Positions 33,850 through 45,662 of a DNA stretch of 64,000 nt are shown piece after piece (positions within the stretch are counted from its first letter, which is position 1; every line of letters starts with the position of its first letter). This DNA comes from Bolinopsis microptera. Its lineage: Eukaryota > Ctenophora > Tentaculata > Lobata > Bolinopsidae. The translations under genes were made by a program, and so were the position numbers. The notes below the pieces were generated by a model that did no database searches, was not told the DNA's origin, and saw only the letters and a list, made by a program, of their open reading frames with translations. The stretch spans positions 16,695,118 to 16,759,117 of the forward strand of contig NC_087078.1 in assembly GCF_026151205.1 (NCBI RefSeq). Reading direction: 5' to 3'.

Positions 33850-36800
33850 ATCCCAGCAATGCTGATCTATATGATTTGAGAACCGTCAAAAGGTTTGTGA
33901 AGGAGATACTACACCTACCAAAAGAAGTATTTGCCAGAAAGTTAGCTTGGAAGTTTCCGCCAGTTGCCCTCGGAAAGTTTCACAAGTGGTTGCTCAGCAA
34001 GCTTCAAAGGTTCGACTGTGAAATCCCTCAAAACGCTACCAACTTCATATTCGACGCTTTTTCCCAGGTTTGTTCTATTTTTAGGGAATTCGTTCACTGC
34101 AAAAAGGCCGATAATTTGAAAACTTAAAATGACGACTCCCAAATGTTTTAACATTTTCCCAGCAACAACTTAACCTTCATTATATCTAGTCTTCAAGATA
34201 CCTTACCCTTCACATTTACTATCCAGAGTCTGTACCTATCACGTGCTATCTACGACTTGGTACATCTCATCAGAACACTAATGGCTATGGAACGTACCGG
34301 CCTCCCCACAACCACCAAACTCCCTCTCCAACCCGCTCCCGGAACCCAACAACCTCTCGTCCCCCTGCCCCACTCGCACGCTGAACTCCACAACCCTCAG
34401 ACCATGGCTACCTTCTTGGCGGAACTCAGTGAGATCAAGTCTCAGCTGGCACGAGCGAAGCAAGAGGGAGAACACGTGGTCGGCACTCAGGCTCACATCT
34501 CTCAACAGGTTTAATATTCAGACTTCCACTTCGATTAGGTCAGCCTTTTTTTACGGTCTATACTTGGATCAGTGGCATATTTAATATTTATATATAAAGT
34601 TTGTGTAATAATCATCCAGACTAACATTTTTTCGACTCAAGGACTTGTTGAACTGTAAATCCTGGTTGTTGTTTAGTTCATTGTTGGGTTGTGTAATCGT
34701 TTCTATCACATAGAACGAGGAGATAAAGGCACTGCGAGAACAGTTGATGAGCTACGAAGCCAGAATTTCAGCGCTTAGCAACAATGGTGCTCGCAGTAGG
34801 GATTCTGATCTGGGAAGCTTCTTCAAGGAAAACTTTAAAAGGATTAAAAAGAAGACGATGAAACGCAGACAGAGTTTGACCGGACAGGGCAAGTCGGACG
34901 GAAAGATAACAGTACGTGGCGGAGCTCCTATAGACGAGCAGAGCAAGGAGAACTGTCCTGAAAACGGATTCAAATCACCAGCAGTTTCTATCAGATCACA
35001 CGGCGAGGAGGAGGTTTCTTTAACTCACATCGATGTGGTCACGTCAACTCCCACTCTGCCGCGGGCGAACAATGGGAGTAACTCTGAGAAGGGATCTCAC
35101 AACGAGATCTTTGTTCACATGGGGGATCATGTCAGCGCCCATTCTATGCAGGTTCGACATTATTTTATCTAATTAATTGTTGGGAGTTCGGATATCGATG
35201 GATTCAAATCCCGACTGATGTTTTAAGAATATCCCTGTGCCGATAATTCACCATTGACAAAATCTTCATATTATCTAGCATGAGTTTCTTACCATTTCAT
35301 CATTCAGGTCCGCTCGGCAGATAGTCTAGCTCCACCAGAACAGTCACGTGACCGACTATACAGCTCCGATGACGACTACGTCCAGATGAACGGAGTACCA
35401 TCCCCTGGAGCAACCCTCACTCGAGCATCCCTCGCTCGAGCATTCGACCCTCTCAAAGAGGAAGAACCTGCAATCCGGCGGATTAGCAGAGATTACAAAC
35501 GATCATCAGTATCTTCTTCAAACAGCAAAGTTTCAATAGAATCACTGAAGCTGAAACACAAACAGACGATAATGATAGACAGTGATGAGTGTGACGTGCA
35601 GGACGAGAATGAAGATTATATGCAGATGAACCTGTCCGGAGACCAGGTTGTCAGAGATCAGTTCAGCTCGTACGAGGATGAGTGCGAGGATTACGTTGAA
35701 ACTGACGTTCTCCCCTCATCTCGGTTTGAGGAATATGTTGAAACAGATATTCTCCCTGCACCTCGACTATTTCAACAGCCACCTGCTCCTGTTCAATCTA
35801 AAGAAGAGAATGTGCAGAAAAAGGAAGAGAAGAAGGAGGATATTTGTGCTGGGAGTGATACAATATCCACTGCAACTCTTCAGGCTGATGTTAATGTTAC
35901 AGAGGAGAGACAAATTAATGCCGTAAGTTTATTTTTATTTAGAAACATGACAATTGGAATCATTCAAGAGTGCTAAACGACTATCTTTTCTGCAATCGCA
36001 CTAACTCTTCGCAAACTAAACTCTTCATAGTCCTACAATAGTTTCTTCATCACACACTCTCTTGTTCCGCTCAACTAACATTCATGGTGTTAAGATTCAG
36101 GAGAAGGAGATGTCACGTGATGTAGACAGTATCATGGTGGATATAGCGACCCTGCACCGGATGGAGCAGGATCTGATCAAACCCGCCCCTCCTCCACTGC
36201 ACCCTAAACCTACCCTGAGAAAGGGCATGTCACCCTTAACGTCTTCTGGTGAGTTTGTATTAATTACTTACTGGATATGAACCCTCCTGCAAGTGGTCCT
36301 AAATAATCCCCGTCCCCGAGTTAGCCGACCCTCCGATGAAAATCACTCTAATTTCTCGTCACATCACCAGATCCAACATTTACAGACTTGATGAAGACGT
36401 GTAAATTGCATTTTACGGCCCGTTCCATGATTAGGATATAACAATGAAATGAGATCAACTGTAACTGTGATATGTAGCAGCAGTACTGGGGAATCAAGTC
36501 AGACTGCAGGCTGATTAGTCCCCCGATCTATTGGCCCCTCTAGTTCTCCCCGTCTATTCAAATATCTATATCTCATTAAATTAGGCTAAACGTTCTAATT
36601 AATGAGGTTAGCAACATTCTCTAAATACCTCTTCTCTTCAGCTGTTATTGCATCACCAGCCCAGCCACACAGTGGTGGTATGGTAAAAGCTCACGAGGTC
36701 CCAATATACGCCAAAGTGGAGAGGATAACTAGTCCGCCGCTCCCTCGGATCAGGCCCTTCTCGTACGGTGAAGCAAGCATATCCAGCTACACCAGCCAAA

Positions 36801-39025
36801 ACGAGGTAGGTTAACCCACAGCAAAGTGTCATGGAGCAGCGAGATCAGCTAATTTGATAATTGTTTTATAATTAGTTGATTGTTTTGCATACCTTGATAG
36901 ACTGGTCCCAGCCTTTTCTTGTCGCACAATGTAAACGTGCCTTGTTACGGTCGGCTCACAAGTTTTGAAACTTTAAACTCGATATAGTTCCTGATGGATA
37001 TCCCTAATATCCTAACACATCTGCCTGTCTAATCTATAGCAAACGAATTAACCCCCGTCACACTGAGCCTGTGTTTTAAACATCCCCGAAACCTTTCAGT
37101 TGTCTCGTCACGAGGTGTGCTCCACCAAGACAAACCCCCGGAAGACAAGTCTCACAAGCAACGGCAGTAGTGTGGAACTCAAGAGTGACTATTCATCTGA
37201 TAGACCCAGTTCCTACAACACTTCCCACACCGCTAATAGTGATCACGGTGACAGGTGAGATTCTCTCCGCGGGTATTATAAAAAGCGGGTGTCAGGCTGA
37301 GAGAGAGGCTGTATAAGTTCGATCACCATCCTCGTGCTACCTGCCAACAATTTGTGATTCCTGACATTTTTAAAAGTGTTGTTGTATCCAGATACCTTAT
37401 GTCTGAGCTACAGTGCTGTATTTTCGTTTTGTTTTTTGCCGAGCTAATGAGCCCTCTGATTGTAGACATGCCAACACCCGGTTTATCATTCCAGGTTTTC
37501 AAGGATAAGCAGTGACGTAACCCCTGATGAAAACCACCGATTGAGCGTAATATCGGACGACAAATCAGACGGAGTCTTTGGGAGTCCCGTCAAGAACACC
37601 CGACTTGATCCCCTGACCTTGCCCCCTAACACACCTGCTCCTGAGAAACCTCCTAGAGGCATGGTGGCAGAAAAGCTCCTTCACAGTTCCTCCCTTCCCA
37701 CTCGCACTCTTAGTTTGTCTTCATCTGAGCGGCGGACTCGCAACACTAACAGCACCAGTGGACTGAATGTTTCTTTCGAAGTAATGGAGGAACTGGAGGA
37801 CTGCAAGGATCAGGAAGTGGGCTCAGATTTCTTCAGTAAAGGGAAGAAAGAAAAGAAACAAACGCCTTTCAAGAAGATGTTGAGTTTTGGTAAGGGTAAG
37901 AAAAAGAGGAGTTCCTCTTCCGGAGAACAGACTCTGGCAGCGGTCACACCCCGAGCTAGACAGCCAGAAGTGAGGAACATGGAAGGAAGAGTCTCGGTAG
38001 AAGATTTCAAACATTCGCCCCACTTCAGCGTTGAACGACCAGGTTCCAGACCAGGCTCTTTGAGCTCTCCTCTACTTCTCCACAGAAGCAGAGACAACAG
38101 TGGTGCTTCGTCTTCCTCTCACTCTTCAGGCGCTGCTAGCTCATCCGCACATTCCAGACACTCGACACATTCCGGCACGCACTCCACCGATAACCAGCTG
38201 GCAGATAATAGCCGGAACTCGGCCAGCATACATTCTGGAGAATTTGCGAGCCCGGTCAATGTGAGTCCTATTGGAGAACTTGATATCGAGCCAGAGATTG
38301 ACAATATTGATAATAGGCATACCTTTGATTTTGATATTAAAAGTGAACATAACTCGAACAGCAGTATTATTTACCCTGGTGAGGAGGTGCCTGATAACGA
38401 CATCGCTAACGACAATTCTAGAAAATCCTCCAAAGGGTTCTACGATGATATAGGAGTGTTCATCAATTTCAACGAACTTCCTGTGGCTAAGGAGCCCATC
38501 CTAGATCTAACCAATGAAACTATCATTGATTTGGACGGCGATATTATCAAAGATCTAGAAGAACTCAAGGTGCTAAGAGGTAAAAGTCTGCCCGCTGTGG
38601 TCAATGATCGTAAAACTCAGCCCACTGATCAAATCATTCTGGACAATGATCGTAAAACTCAGCCCACTGAGCAAATCATAGTGGACAATGATCGAATGAA
38701 TCAGAATGACAATATCTTCGAGAAGAAGGACGATCTGCAAATATTAAGAAGAGATTCTCCGTTACAGAAAAAGAAATTGGAGCGAATCATGGACAGTAAT
38801 CTTACCGCTAAGGTAAACTCCGAACTGAGGATTAATTTCGAGTGCAACATGATGGTTCAAGAGATCGAACGAATCGGCTCACCATCACTTCTCAATAAAA
38901 CAAGAGACAATGTGGATATCATCTCCAGTCCGAATAGAATGAAGAAAACTCCTAGTCCAACTTTTTCGGAGATTGATGCATTGTTAGGAAATATCACTGC
39001 CGAATTGGATAATTTAGAGTTTTGA
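33850..39025 (+). CDS. Coiled-coil scaffold with YxxM motifs (5' incomplete)
   Basis: Eight exons joined by GT-AG introns with matching phases: 33850-34067, 34227-34508, 34714-35151, 35308-35922, 36101-36248, 36642-36805, 37100-37254 and 37495-39025. They give 1182 residues; the first exon starts in mid-codon, so upstream exons are missing. Visible residues 1 to about 100 are helical and hydrophobic (TVKRFVKEI ... LYLSRAIYDLVHLI) and belong to a fold I do not recognise. About 130-200 is coiled coil crossing an exon border. Then come a basic patch (FKRIKKKTMKRR) and tyrosine motifs DDYVQMN (Tyr336), EDYMQMN (Tyr416), EDYVETD (Tyr441) and EEYVETD (Tyr455). YMQM and YVQM fit the consensus of PI3-kinase p85 SH2 ligands, so a docking role is inferred. 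The last exon is Ser-rich with a second Lys patch (KKMLSFGKGKKKR) and a 16-17-residue repeat around DRKTQPT. AATAAA lies at 39420. Confidence 0.75.
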
Positions 39026-39893
39026 TTTTTTTTGATGTGATAATTGTTTAGGATTAGCCACCATTTCTTTATCACGCTTTTTTTGCAGAATGAGCTGCAC
39101 ATTAATTTAAAAACCGATAAAATTTGTTTTAAAGCTGAACTGCTAGTAGTTGTTTTTTGTTTTGGCACAAATATTGACTTGTTGTTAGAAATTAAATCAC
39201 GCTATTCGTGTAAAAGAGTGATTTGTTTCCATTTGGTTTTGACATTTTGCTTTGAAAATTGTTGAAAATTATGTATTGTTATTTTCTTTCTTTTAATAGA
39301 GTAAGTCGCTTAAATAAGTAAAACATTTTGTCGAAGGCAAACCTAATTATAATAATTATGAAGAATTGTATAAAGTAGGGCTACACTCTACAGCTATCCT
39401 GATTCTAAAGTCTCGTATAAATAAACATAGCCAATATGATCAACTTTTTCGAATTTGTCTTCGATCTGAACAAAGTCTTTAACTCTAAACTTCTAAATGA
39501 TGACATATGAGGTGTGATTTATTTGCAAATAGCTGCTAGGAGTAGGAGTATTGTTCTCGTCTCTAAGCTCAGTAATTCCTTACATTTTTGAGTCCCGGAA
39601 GACCACTACACCGAGTGAAGGGTTGCAACATTTTGGCATAACTACAGGTAAATATTTGTCTCTGTGAAAATAAGCACGTAATTATGTAATCATGTTCTTT
39701 GACTCGTTCTGATTTTCCCGACGAATATTATAAACAAATTTACTACAGTATTAACACATTCTCGGCAATGCTGACGATCCTTTGTTGGCCGCCTAAACCG
39801 TTTTTTCTGGATTATTTGCGTCCTTGACCTGCTTTACTTTTCGAGACTGAGAATATATAGTATATCAGATTAAGAACACAGAAGCAAGAGAGT
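39026..39893. other. Convergent 3' ends of scaffold and tetraspanin
   Basis: The scaffold (plus) and tetraspanin (minus) genes meet tail to tail. A plus-strand AATAAA is at 39420-39425 and a minus-strand AATAAA (tttatt on plus) at 39518-39523, so the predicted transcript ends lie within about 100 bp of each other. No other gene is seen. Confidence 0.45.
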
Positions 39894-42800
39894 TTATCTT
39901 GAATATCCATTTTTCATAATATATATGAACTTATAGACTTGCAAACGTTCATCAGTAACTGTAAGCGAGTAAATAACAATTAGTGAACAATTAAAGTTAT
40001 ACAAATTAACCTGTGTTTGATAGTCCTCATGTTCCCTGTACCGTCGGTGTAGTGAAATGTTGAGGAATATCGCGATAACCTGTATGAACATGAACACGAG
40101 GGCCGCTGAGCCTGCTATCGTCAACCACTGCTGGGCGTAATCTTCCACGATATCGTAACAACCCTGGGGAAGTCAAGTTTAACAAGATAAACACGGTGTT
40201 CCTTAGTGCTGAAGATTAGGTCGATCATGAATCGTGATTATATAAGTGATTTGTACGGTCTCAAAAAGGGTGAACAGTGCGGCGGAATTTTAAAACTCTT
40301 ACAGTTCTATATGAAATTGGCCCAGAATTTAACATCTAATATTGCGAAAATACCTTAAGGTTAATGTTCCCTGGAGCCTTCTTGATGTCCTTCTTGTCTA
40401 TCACACCCTCTCCGCACTTTGCCTCCTTGGTCTTACAGCAAGAGTCAGGAAGCGACTAAATCGGGTACGATATTGGTTAGATACTGCCGTGTTATTGGGT
40501 TAGATACTGCCGTGTTATTGGGTTTAAGATACTGCCGTGTTATTGGGTTTAAGATACTGCCGTGTTATTGGGTTTAAGATACTGCCGTGTTATTGGGTTT
40601 AAGATACTGCCGTGTTATTGGGTTTAAGATACTGCCGTGTTATTGGGTTTAAGATACTGCCGTGTTATTGGGTTTAAGATACTGCCGTGTTATTGGGTTT
40701 AAGATACTGCCGTGTTATTGGGTTTGAGATACTGCCGTGTTATTGGGTTTAAGATACTGCCGTGTTATTGAGTTTGAGATACTGCCGTTTTATTGGGTTT
40801 AAGATACTGCCGTGTTATTGGGTTTAAGATACTGCCGTGTTATTGGGTTTAAGATACTGCCGTGTTATTGGGTTTGAGATACTGCCGTGTTATTGGGCTT
40901 AAGATACTGCCGTGTTATTGAGTTTGAGATACTGCCGTGTTATTGGGTTAGATACTGCCGTGTTATTGGGTTAGATACTGCCGTGTTATTGGGTTAGATA
41001 CTGCCGTGTTATTGGGTTTAAGATACTGCCGTGTTATTGGGTTTAAGATACTGCCGTGTTATTGGGTTTAAGATACTGCCGTGTTATTGGGTTTAAGATA
41101 CTGCCGTGTTATTGGGTTTAAGATACTGCCGTGTTATTGGGTTTAAGATACTGCCGTGTTATTGAGTTTGAGATACTGCCGTGTTATTGGATTTAAGATA
41201 CTGCCGTGTTATTGGGTTTAAGATACTGCCGTGTTATTGGGTTTAAGATACTGCCGTGTTATTGGGTTAGATACTGCCGTGTTATTGGGTTAGATACTGC
41301 CGTGTTATTGGGTTTAAGATACTGCCGTGTTATTGGGTTTAAGATACTGCCGTGTTATTGGGTTTAAGATACTGCCGTGTTATTGGGTTTGAGACTTTTT
41401 GATGTTCTGTATTAACTATCAGTATCACACATTACATCGACAGGTTGGACTGGTTGGTCGATACATAACTCAATTTGTTGACATGAAGATATGTTGATTG
41501 TTGATAATGATATTGAATTAGGATTCTATATTTACCCCAAACTTAGTGCTGAACCAGTTGGATGCGTTTGGTGTGGTGTAATCCTCCCAGCCGAACTGTC
41601 CACAACACTTGTGGTTCTCTTGAACATAGTCCCAGGAGTCCGTGAACTTGACGTTATCTCCTCCTTTTCCTGGTCGCGAGTATAGTAATTAGCAAGTGTG
41701 ATAATTTGACTAATATGAGGTTTGTTACGCTAAATACTCTAAATACTCTAAAAACCCCTGTTAATAGAATTAGAGATAATATGAGAATAGATAAAGTAAC
41801 TAAATCAACTGAAGAAAGGAATAGAATTAGACTAGATTTGTAACTAGCAAAACACAAAGAAATAAAGAACAAAGCCTAAGTATAATATCCAACACTAGAG
41901 TTAACAATTAACTATTGACATGCACGAACACTTATATTCTATAACTGCTACTATAAAAAATAGTATATAATAAATAGTATATAATACTATACAAATTGAC
42001 AGCTAACGTTTGCAAAGATCATTAAAATTTTTGGATCAGAATTTGTGCTTCTTAGAAATATAGCCATACTGTTATTAATATCCGTTAGATTCTCAAATTA
42101 TCAACGCATGATTCTGAAAACAGTTAAGTATCAATTTAATTAATAATCAATCAGTTAAGTATCAATTAAATGAATATTGCGTTAATTTAAGTACCGTAAA
42201 AGAGGAGTGAGTGTGTCATCCCATCCCGCATAAAGTAATGAATACTTGACTCAAATATGAACATGATAACCACAGCTGCAAACTGAGCTAGAAGCACAAT
42301 TATCATCGCAGCCAGGAACTAGGAGGATCAACGTTAATAATGTTAGCTATTTAGTTGGTACACTACAGTATACACATAGTGGGTTGCAGGAGGCTCACTT
42401 CCTGAGATGTCAGAAGATCTTTTATAGTTTTATCTTTTTATTGGTTTCCATAAAGTTTTAGAGATAATAGCAATTAGAGAATAGTGATACCAGGGGTGTA
42501 GGAATGATTTTCTTCATGGGGGGGCCTAATTCTAAATATTTTTTGGCGCTTCGCGCCACAGCATAAATTTTTTGGCGCTTCGCACCAAAGCCTTAATTTC
42601 GGGGGCCTCACGACAAATCGCGATTTTTTTTCAGTTCTCCACGTCATATTGCGCATTTTCCTTTAAATCTGAGGACCAAATATCACGTTTTCTATAATTA
42701 GTATATGAAACCAATCAGTGTCACTTCCACAACCTTCCAAATGTAGGTACTTCAAAAACCGAAAAAAATATTTTCGGCTCAGAATGATCAGGGTAGTATA

Positions 42801-43816
42801 GCAACAAAAGTAGTTTCCAAGAAAACTTTGAAAATTTTGGACTTACAAAATTTTCGGTCCGAGTCATTCTCGATACGTACCTCTGAAAGCAGAGCTCCCG
42901 CTTATGAGCTCGTATTGCGAAGGGGAGGCCTGCCTTCCGAGATCGCATTACAAAGGGGAACCATAGAGTCCAAATTCGTATATCGAACTTCGAAAACCGA
43001 AAAAAATATTTTTGACTCATAATGATCAGGGTAGCATGAAACATGAAGAAAAGTAGTTTCCAAGAAAACTTAGAAAATTGTTGACTTGGAAAATTTTTGA
43101 GTTAAACATTTTTTGACTTGGAAAATTTTCGGGAAAATTGTTTTTCCAAAAATTTTTAGAAACCTAAATTAAAAAGTTGGCCCTTTTTGGCCCCTTGCCC
43201 AGATTTCATGGGGGGGCGATGGCCCCCCCTGCCCCCCCGCTTCCTACACCCCTGAGTGATACATTATCGGAATCTATTTGAATGGACATTAATTAACGCT
43301 GGAAGCCGAGCGTTCATTTAAATGTCCCTTCAAATATCATCCGATAAGGTAACTAGTTGAAGTCCATTTACCCCGGACAGAAGAGAAGACCTCTTCTTAC
43401 AGACCCCACACAGACCAAAGAAAGCAGTGATAAGGAGTACCCCTCCAACCGCCACCAACACTATCATAAGTGGGGCCAGCTCGTCGTTGATACATGTCCC
43501 AATCTCCACTGTTTCTAGATACAAGTAGACTCCCACTCCCGTTAGAGCACCTCCGATCAGCTGGGGTTGTATAAGCATATTACAAACAAACAGCTCAATG
43601 GATCTGTTTTAACCCCTTGGCCTTCTGTAATTCGATTTTGATAAAATTAGAGCTGAGGTGTTCTCTTAGTCGTATCCTTCAAAAGAAGAACAAGTATCGA
43701 ATTCAGTAGGCATTTAAAGAATAAAATTAACATGAACGTAATAAACAAAGACTAACCCAAACGAGCAGTATCAGCAAATAAGCTATCTTGGACAAAGTGC
43801 CCTCCTGGATCTCCAT
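39894..43816 (-). CDS. Tetraspanin
   Basis: Six exons on the minus strand with consistent phases: 43757-43816 (start codon), 43372-43560, 42195-42318, 41536-41669, 40354-40455 and 40011-40163. The last may instead read through to a stop at 39894. Length is about 254 residues if spliced at 40011 with a further exon, or 292 with read-through; the family is usually 220-300. Four membrane segments are visible: TM1 across exons 1-2, TM2 at the end of exon 2, TM3 at the start of exon 3, TM4 in the last exon. The large extracellular loop carries the diagnostic CCG (N-H-K-C-C-G), a later P-D-S-C-C and a G-C-Y before TM4. Tetraspanins organise membrane microdomains and partner with receptors and integrins. 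No ligand can be inferred. Introns carry a minisatellite and a hAT-like insertion. Confidence 0.9.
40466..41395. repeat. 25-bp minisatellite in a tetraspanin intron
   Basis: About 37 copies of gttattgggtttaagatactgccgt, with 23-bp variants (gttattgggttagatactgccgt) grouped near 40480, 40950 and 41265. It fills most of the intron between the CCG exon and the PDSCC exon. Copies directly abut and have no unique spacers, so this is a satellite. Confidence 0.95.
42491..43254. mobile_element. Non-autonomous hAT-like element with 8-bp TSD
   Basis: A 764-bp insertion in tetraspanin intron 2. Ends are CAGGGGTGTAGGAA and its exact complement TTCCTACACCCCTG. It is flanked by identical 8-bp copies of agtgatac (42483-42490 and 43255-43262). 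CAGGGGTG-type ends with 8-bp duplications are characteristic of hAT transposons. The interior has G-rich and C-rich subterminal runs and no transposase frame, so it depends on a source elsewhere. Confidence 0.9.
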
Positions 43817-44700
43817 CCTCAAAATTGTCCTGTATTTCTCCGGAAACTTTAGTTTGTGTACCCCTGCACTCTGAAGCTTTCCCCGATCAAAGAACGATAT
43901 CCGAATTAAAAAACGTTAACAACACAAAATGTAAGCACACAGGCAGCAGTATTCAGTAGTGTAGCGAACAGATAGATAGATAGTAAGCTCGCAACACTTA
44001 CATTGTGTAAGCTTACAATCTCAATTTTCCATTTGAAAACTATTATTTTTGTACACTGGAGCATTGGTCATTGGTGACGTCAGATGTAGAATTTGAAGTG
44101 GGACAACTGGACTTTTTGGAAAAGCCTATTCTTTTTTACTTTTTATGCACGTACGGACCATAGTCCGAGAAAGGTGGAGTTAAGTTGTTAAGTTGTTAAG
44201 TTGTAAAGTTGTTAAGTTGTTAAGATATTAAGTTGTTAAGTTGTGCAGCTATACTAAACAGCTTGTTTTAAAGAGCCGAGGGCTTTGAAACCGGTTTATC
44301 GAGTACAATATAATATAAAAATAAACTGCAATCGTAACATTCATGTCGATACTAACTGAAATAATATAATCTGTAGTTTAAATAATAATACTTACTGTCA
44401 CTTAATTAAGATATATGATATAATAGAATAAACATCTCTTTTATTTCCACACTAATTCTCACACCAAGCTTTAATTCACACACCAAAACTTTAAATTTTA
44501 TCATATTACAAATGTCCTAAAATATACGTATCTTATCTTTAGTTAAAAAGTCACGGGGTGCAGCCGTTGAAACTAAAATAATTGATCACGCCGATGTTAT
44601 TTTATCAAAATCAGCTGAAAATTTGAAATATATGTTAATATTAATCGATACCAGTATGCAGTATACACTCCAAGCTGAGCCTCAACAGTCAACACTAACA
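43817..44700. other. Tetraspanin upstream region
   Basis: The 5' flank of the tetraspanin gene on the minus strand. It contains an 8-bp (ttaagttg)n array at 44172-44245. No gene is seen. Confidence 0.5.
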
Positions 44701-44703
44701 GAT

Positions 44704-45172
44704 GTCTGACGTCTGTCAAAAACTTATGAATATGATGACGGCTGCACCTATTATTAGGGGTCAGATCATATGACGTATAATTAGTGATGTGACGTATAAT
44801 TAGTGACGTGATCCACCAGCTACGATTTACAGAACATGTGAACTCTACCCTACATCTTTTTTTACCCCTTACTTTTGATTTAAATTAACAAGTCACATTT
44901 TTTCGTAGTATAATTAATCAAATCCCTTATGTGATATACGAGTCGAGCAGTCAAATCTTAAAGATCATGTTTACTTCTTAATGAACTGCCATGCTATGAT
45001 GTACATGTGAATTCTACCCTGTATATAGCCCATTTCTAGGTCAGTTAAATTCTACTGATGGATCACATCACTAATTATACGTCACTAATTAGTGACAAGA
45101 TCTGATCTCCCTGGCCCCCTAATAATGAGGGGGCCTGGAAGTCGGCCTCCCATGATGACAGACGTTCAGAAT
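44704..45172. mobile_element. Long inverted-repeat element (MITE-like)
   Basis: Arms of roughly 110 bp at about 44704-44815 and 45057-45172 are imperfect reverse complements. Shared blocks include gacgtataattagtgatgtga, tattattagggg and gatgacagacgt-type ends. The ~240-bp centre is AT-rich and non-coding. No target duplication could be fixed. It lies between the SRCR gene's 3' end and the tetraspanin promoter side. Confidence 0.55.
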
Positions 45173-45662
45173 CCCGGAGGCAGCGCCAAAATGAGTCACC
45201 GGGACCAATTTTCAAATATCAGTTTTCCTTGACCATTGACCGAAATGTCAATGCTTTTAAACAATTTTGTCGGAAGTGACAAATTAGTGAGTTTATTATA
45301 AACAAGTTGAGGTACTGTGCACTGGAAGCAAATTGGAGACAGATTTGGAAAATTTAAAATCTCTTAAAATTAAATGTCCCATTTTCAATTATAATTATTT
45401 GACCAAAACCCATAATCAATTTTATTAACAATGAATTTGAGATAATGATGACGTCCAGGGAATACTTTAAACTTCGTTGTCATTGTCGAATAAAAACTCA
45501 TGCATTTTACATTAAGGATGAAAAGAAACTAGAACATAACTGATTTTAAATTTCCTCGAATAAAACTTTCAACTAGCGGGTTTCCCGTTTCTAGTATTAC
45601 ATACTACGAGTTTCTACTACTTCTAACTATATATTAACTAAGAATATGTTCATGTTCCGAAA

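Noticed and set aside
34138-34226. Alternative acceptor at cccag/caacaac before scaffold exon 2
   Set aside because: It leads to an in-frame stop after eight codons, whereas the acceptor at 34227 continues the frame.
35195-35230. ggattcaaatccc resembling a tRNA B box
   Set aside because: No matching A box or cloverleaf; it lies in an intron of the scaffold gene.
40466-41395. CRISPR-like appearance of regular short repeats
   Set aside because: Units abut directly with no unique spacers, and the host is an animal.
45480-45660. Possible further exon downstream of the SRCR gene
   Set aside because: Similarity to 58180-58356 is explained by duplication of the 3' untranslated flank; no open frame is shared.
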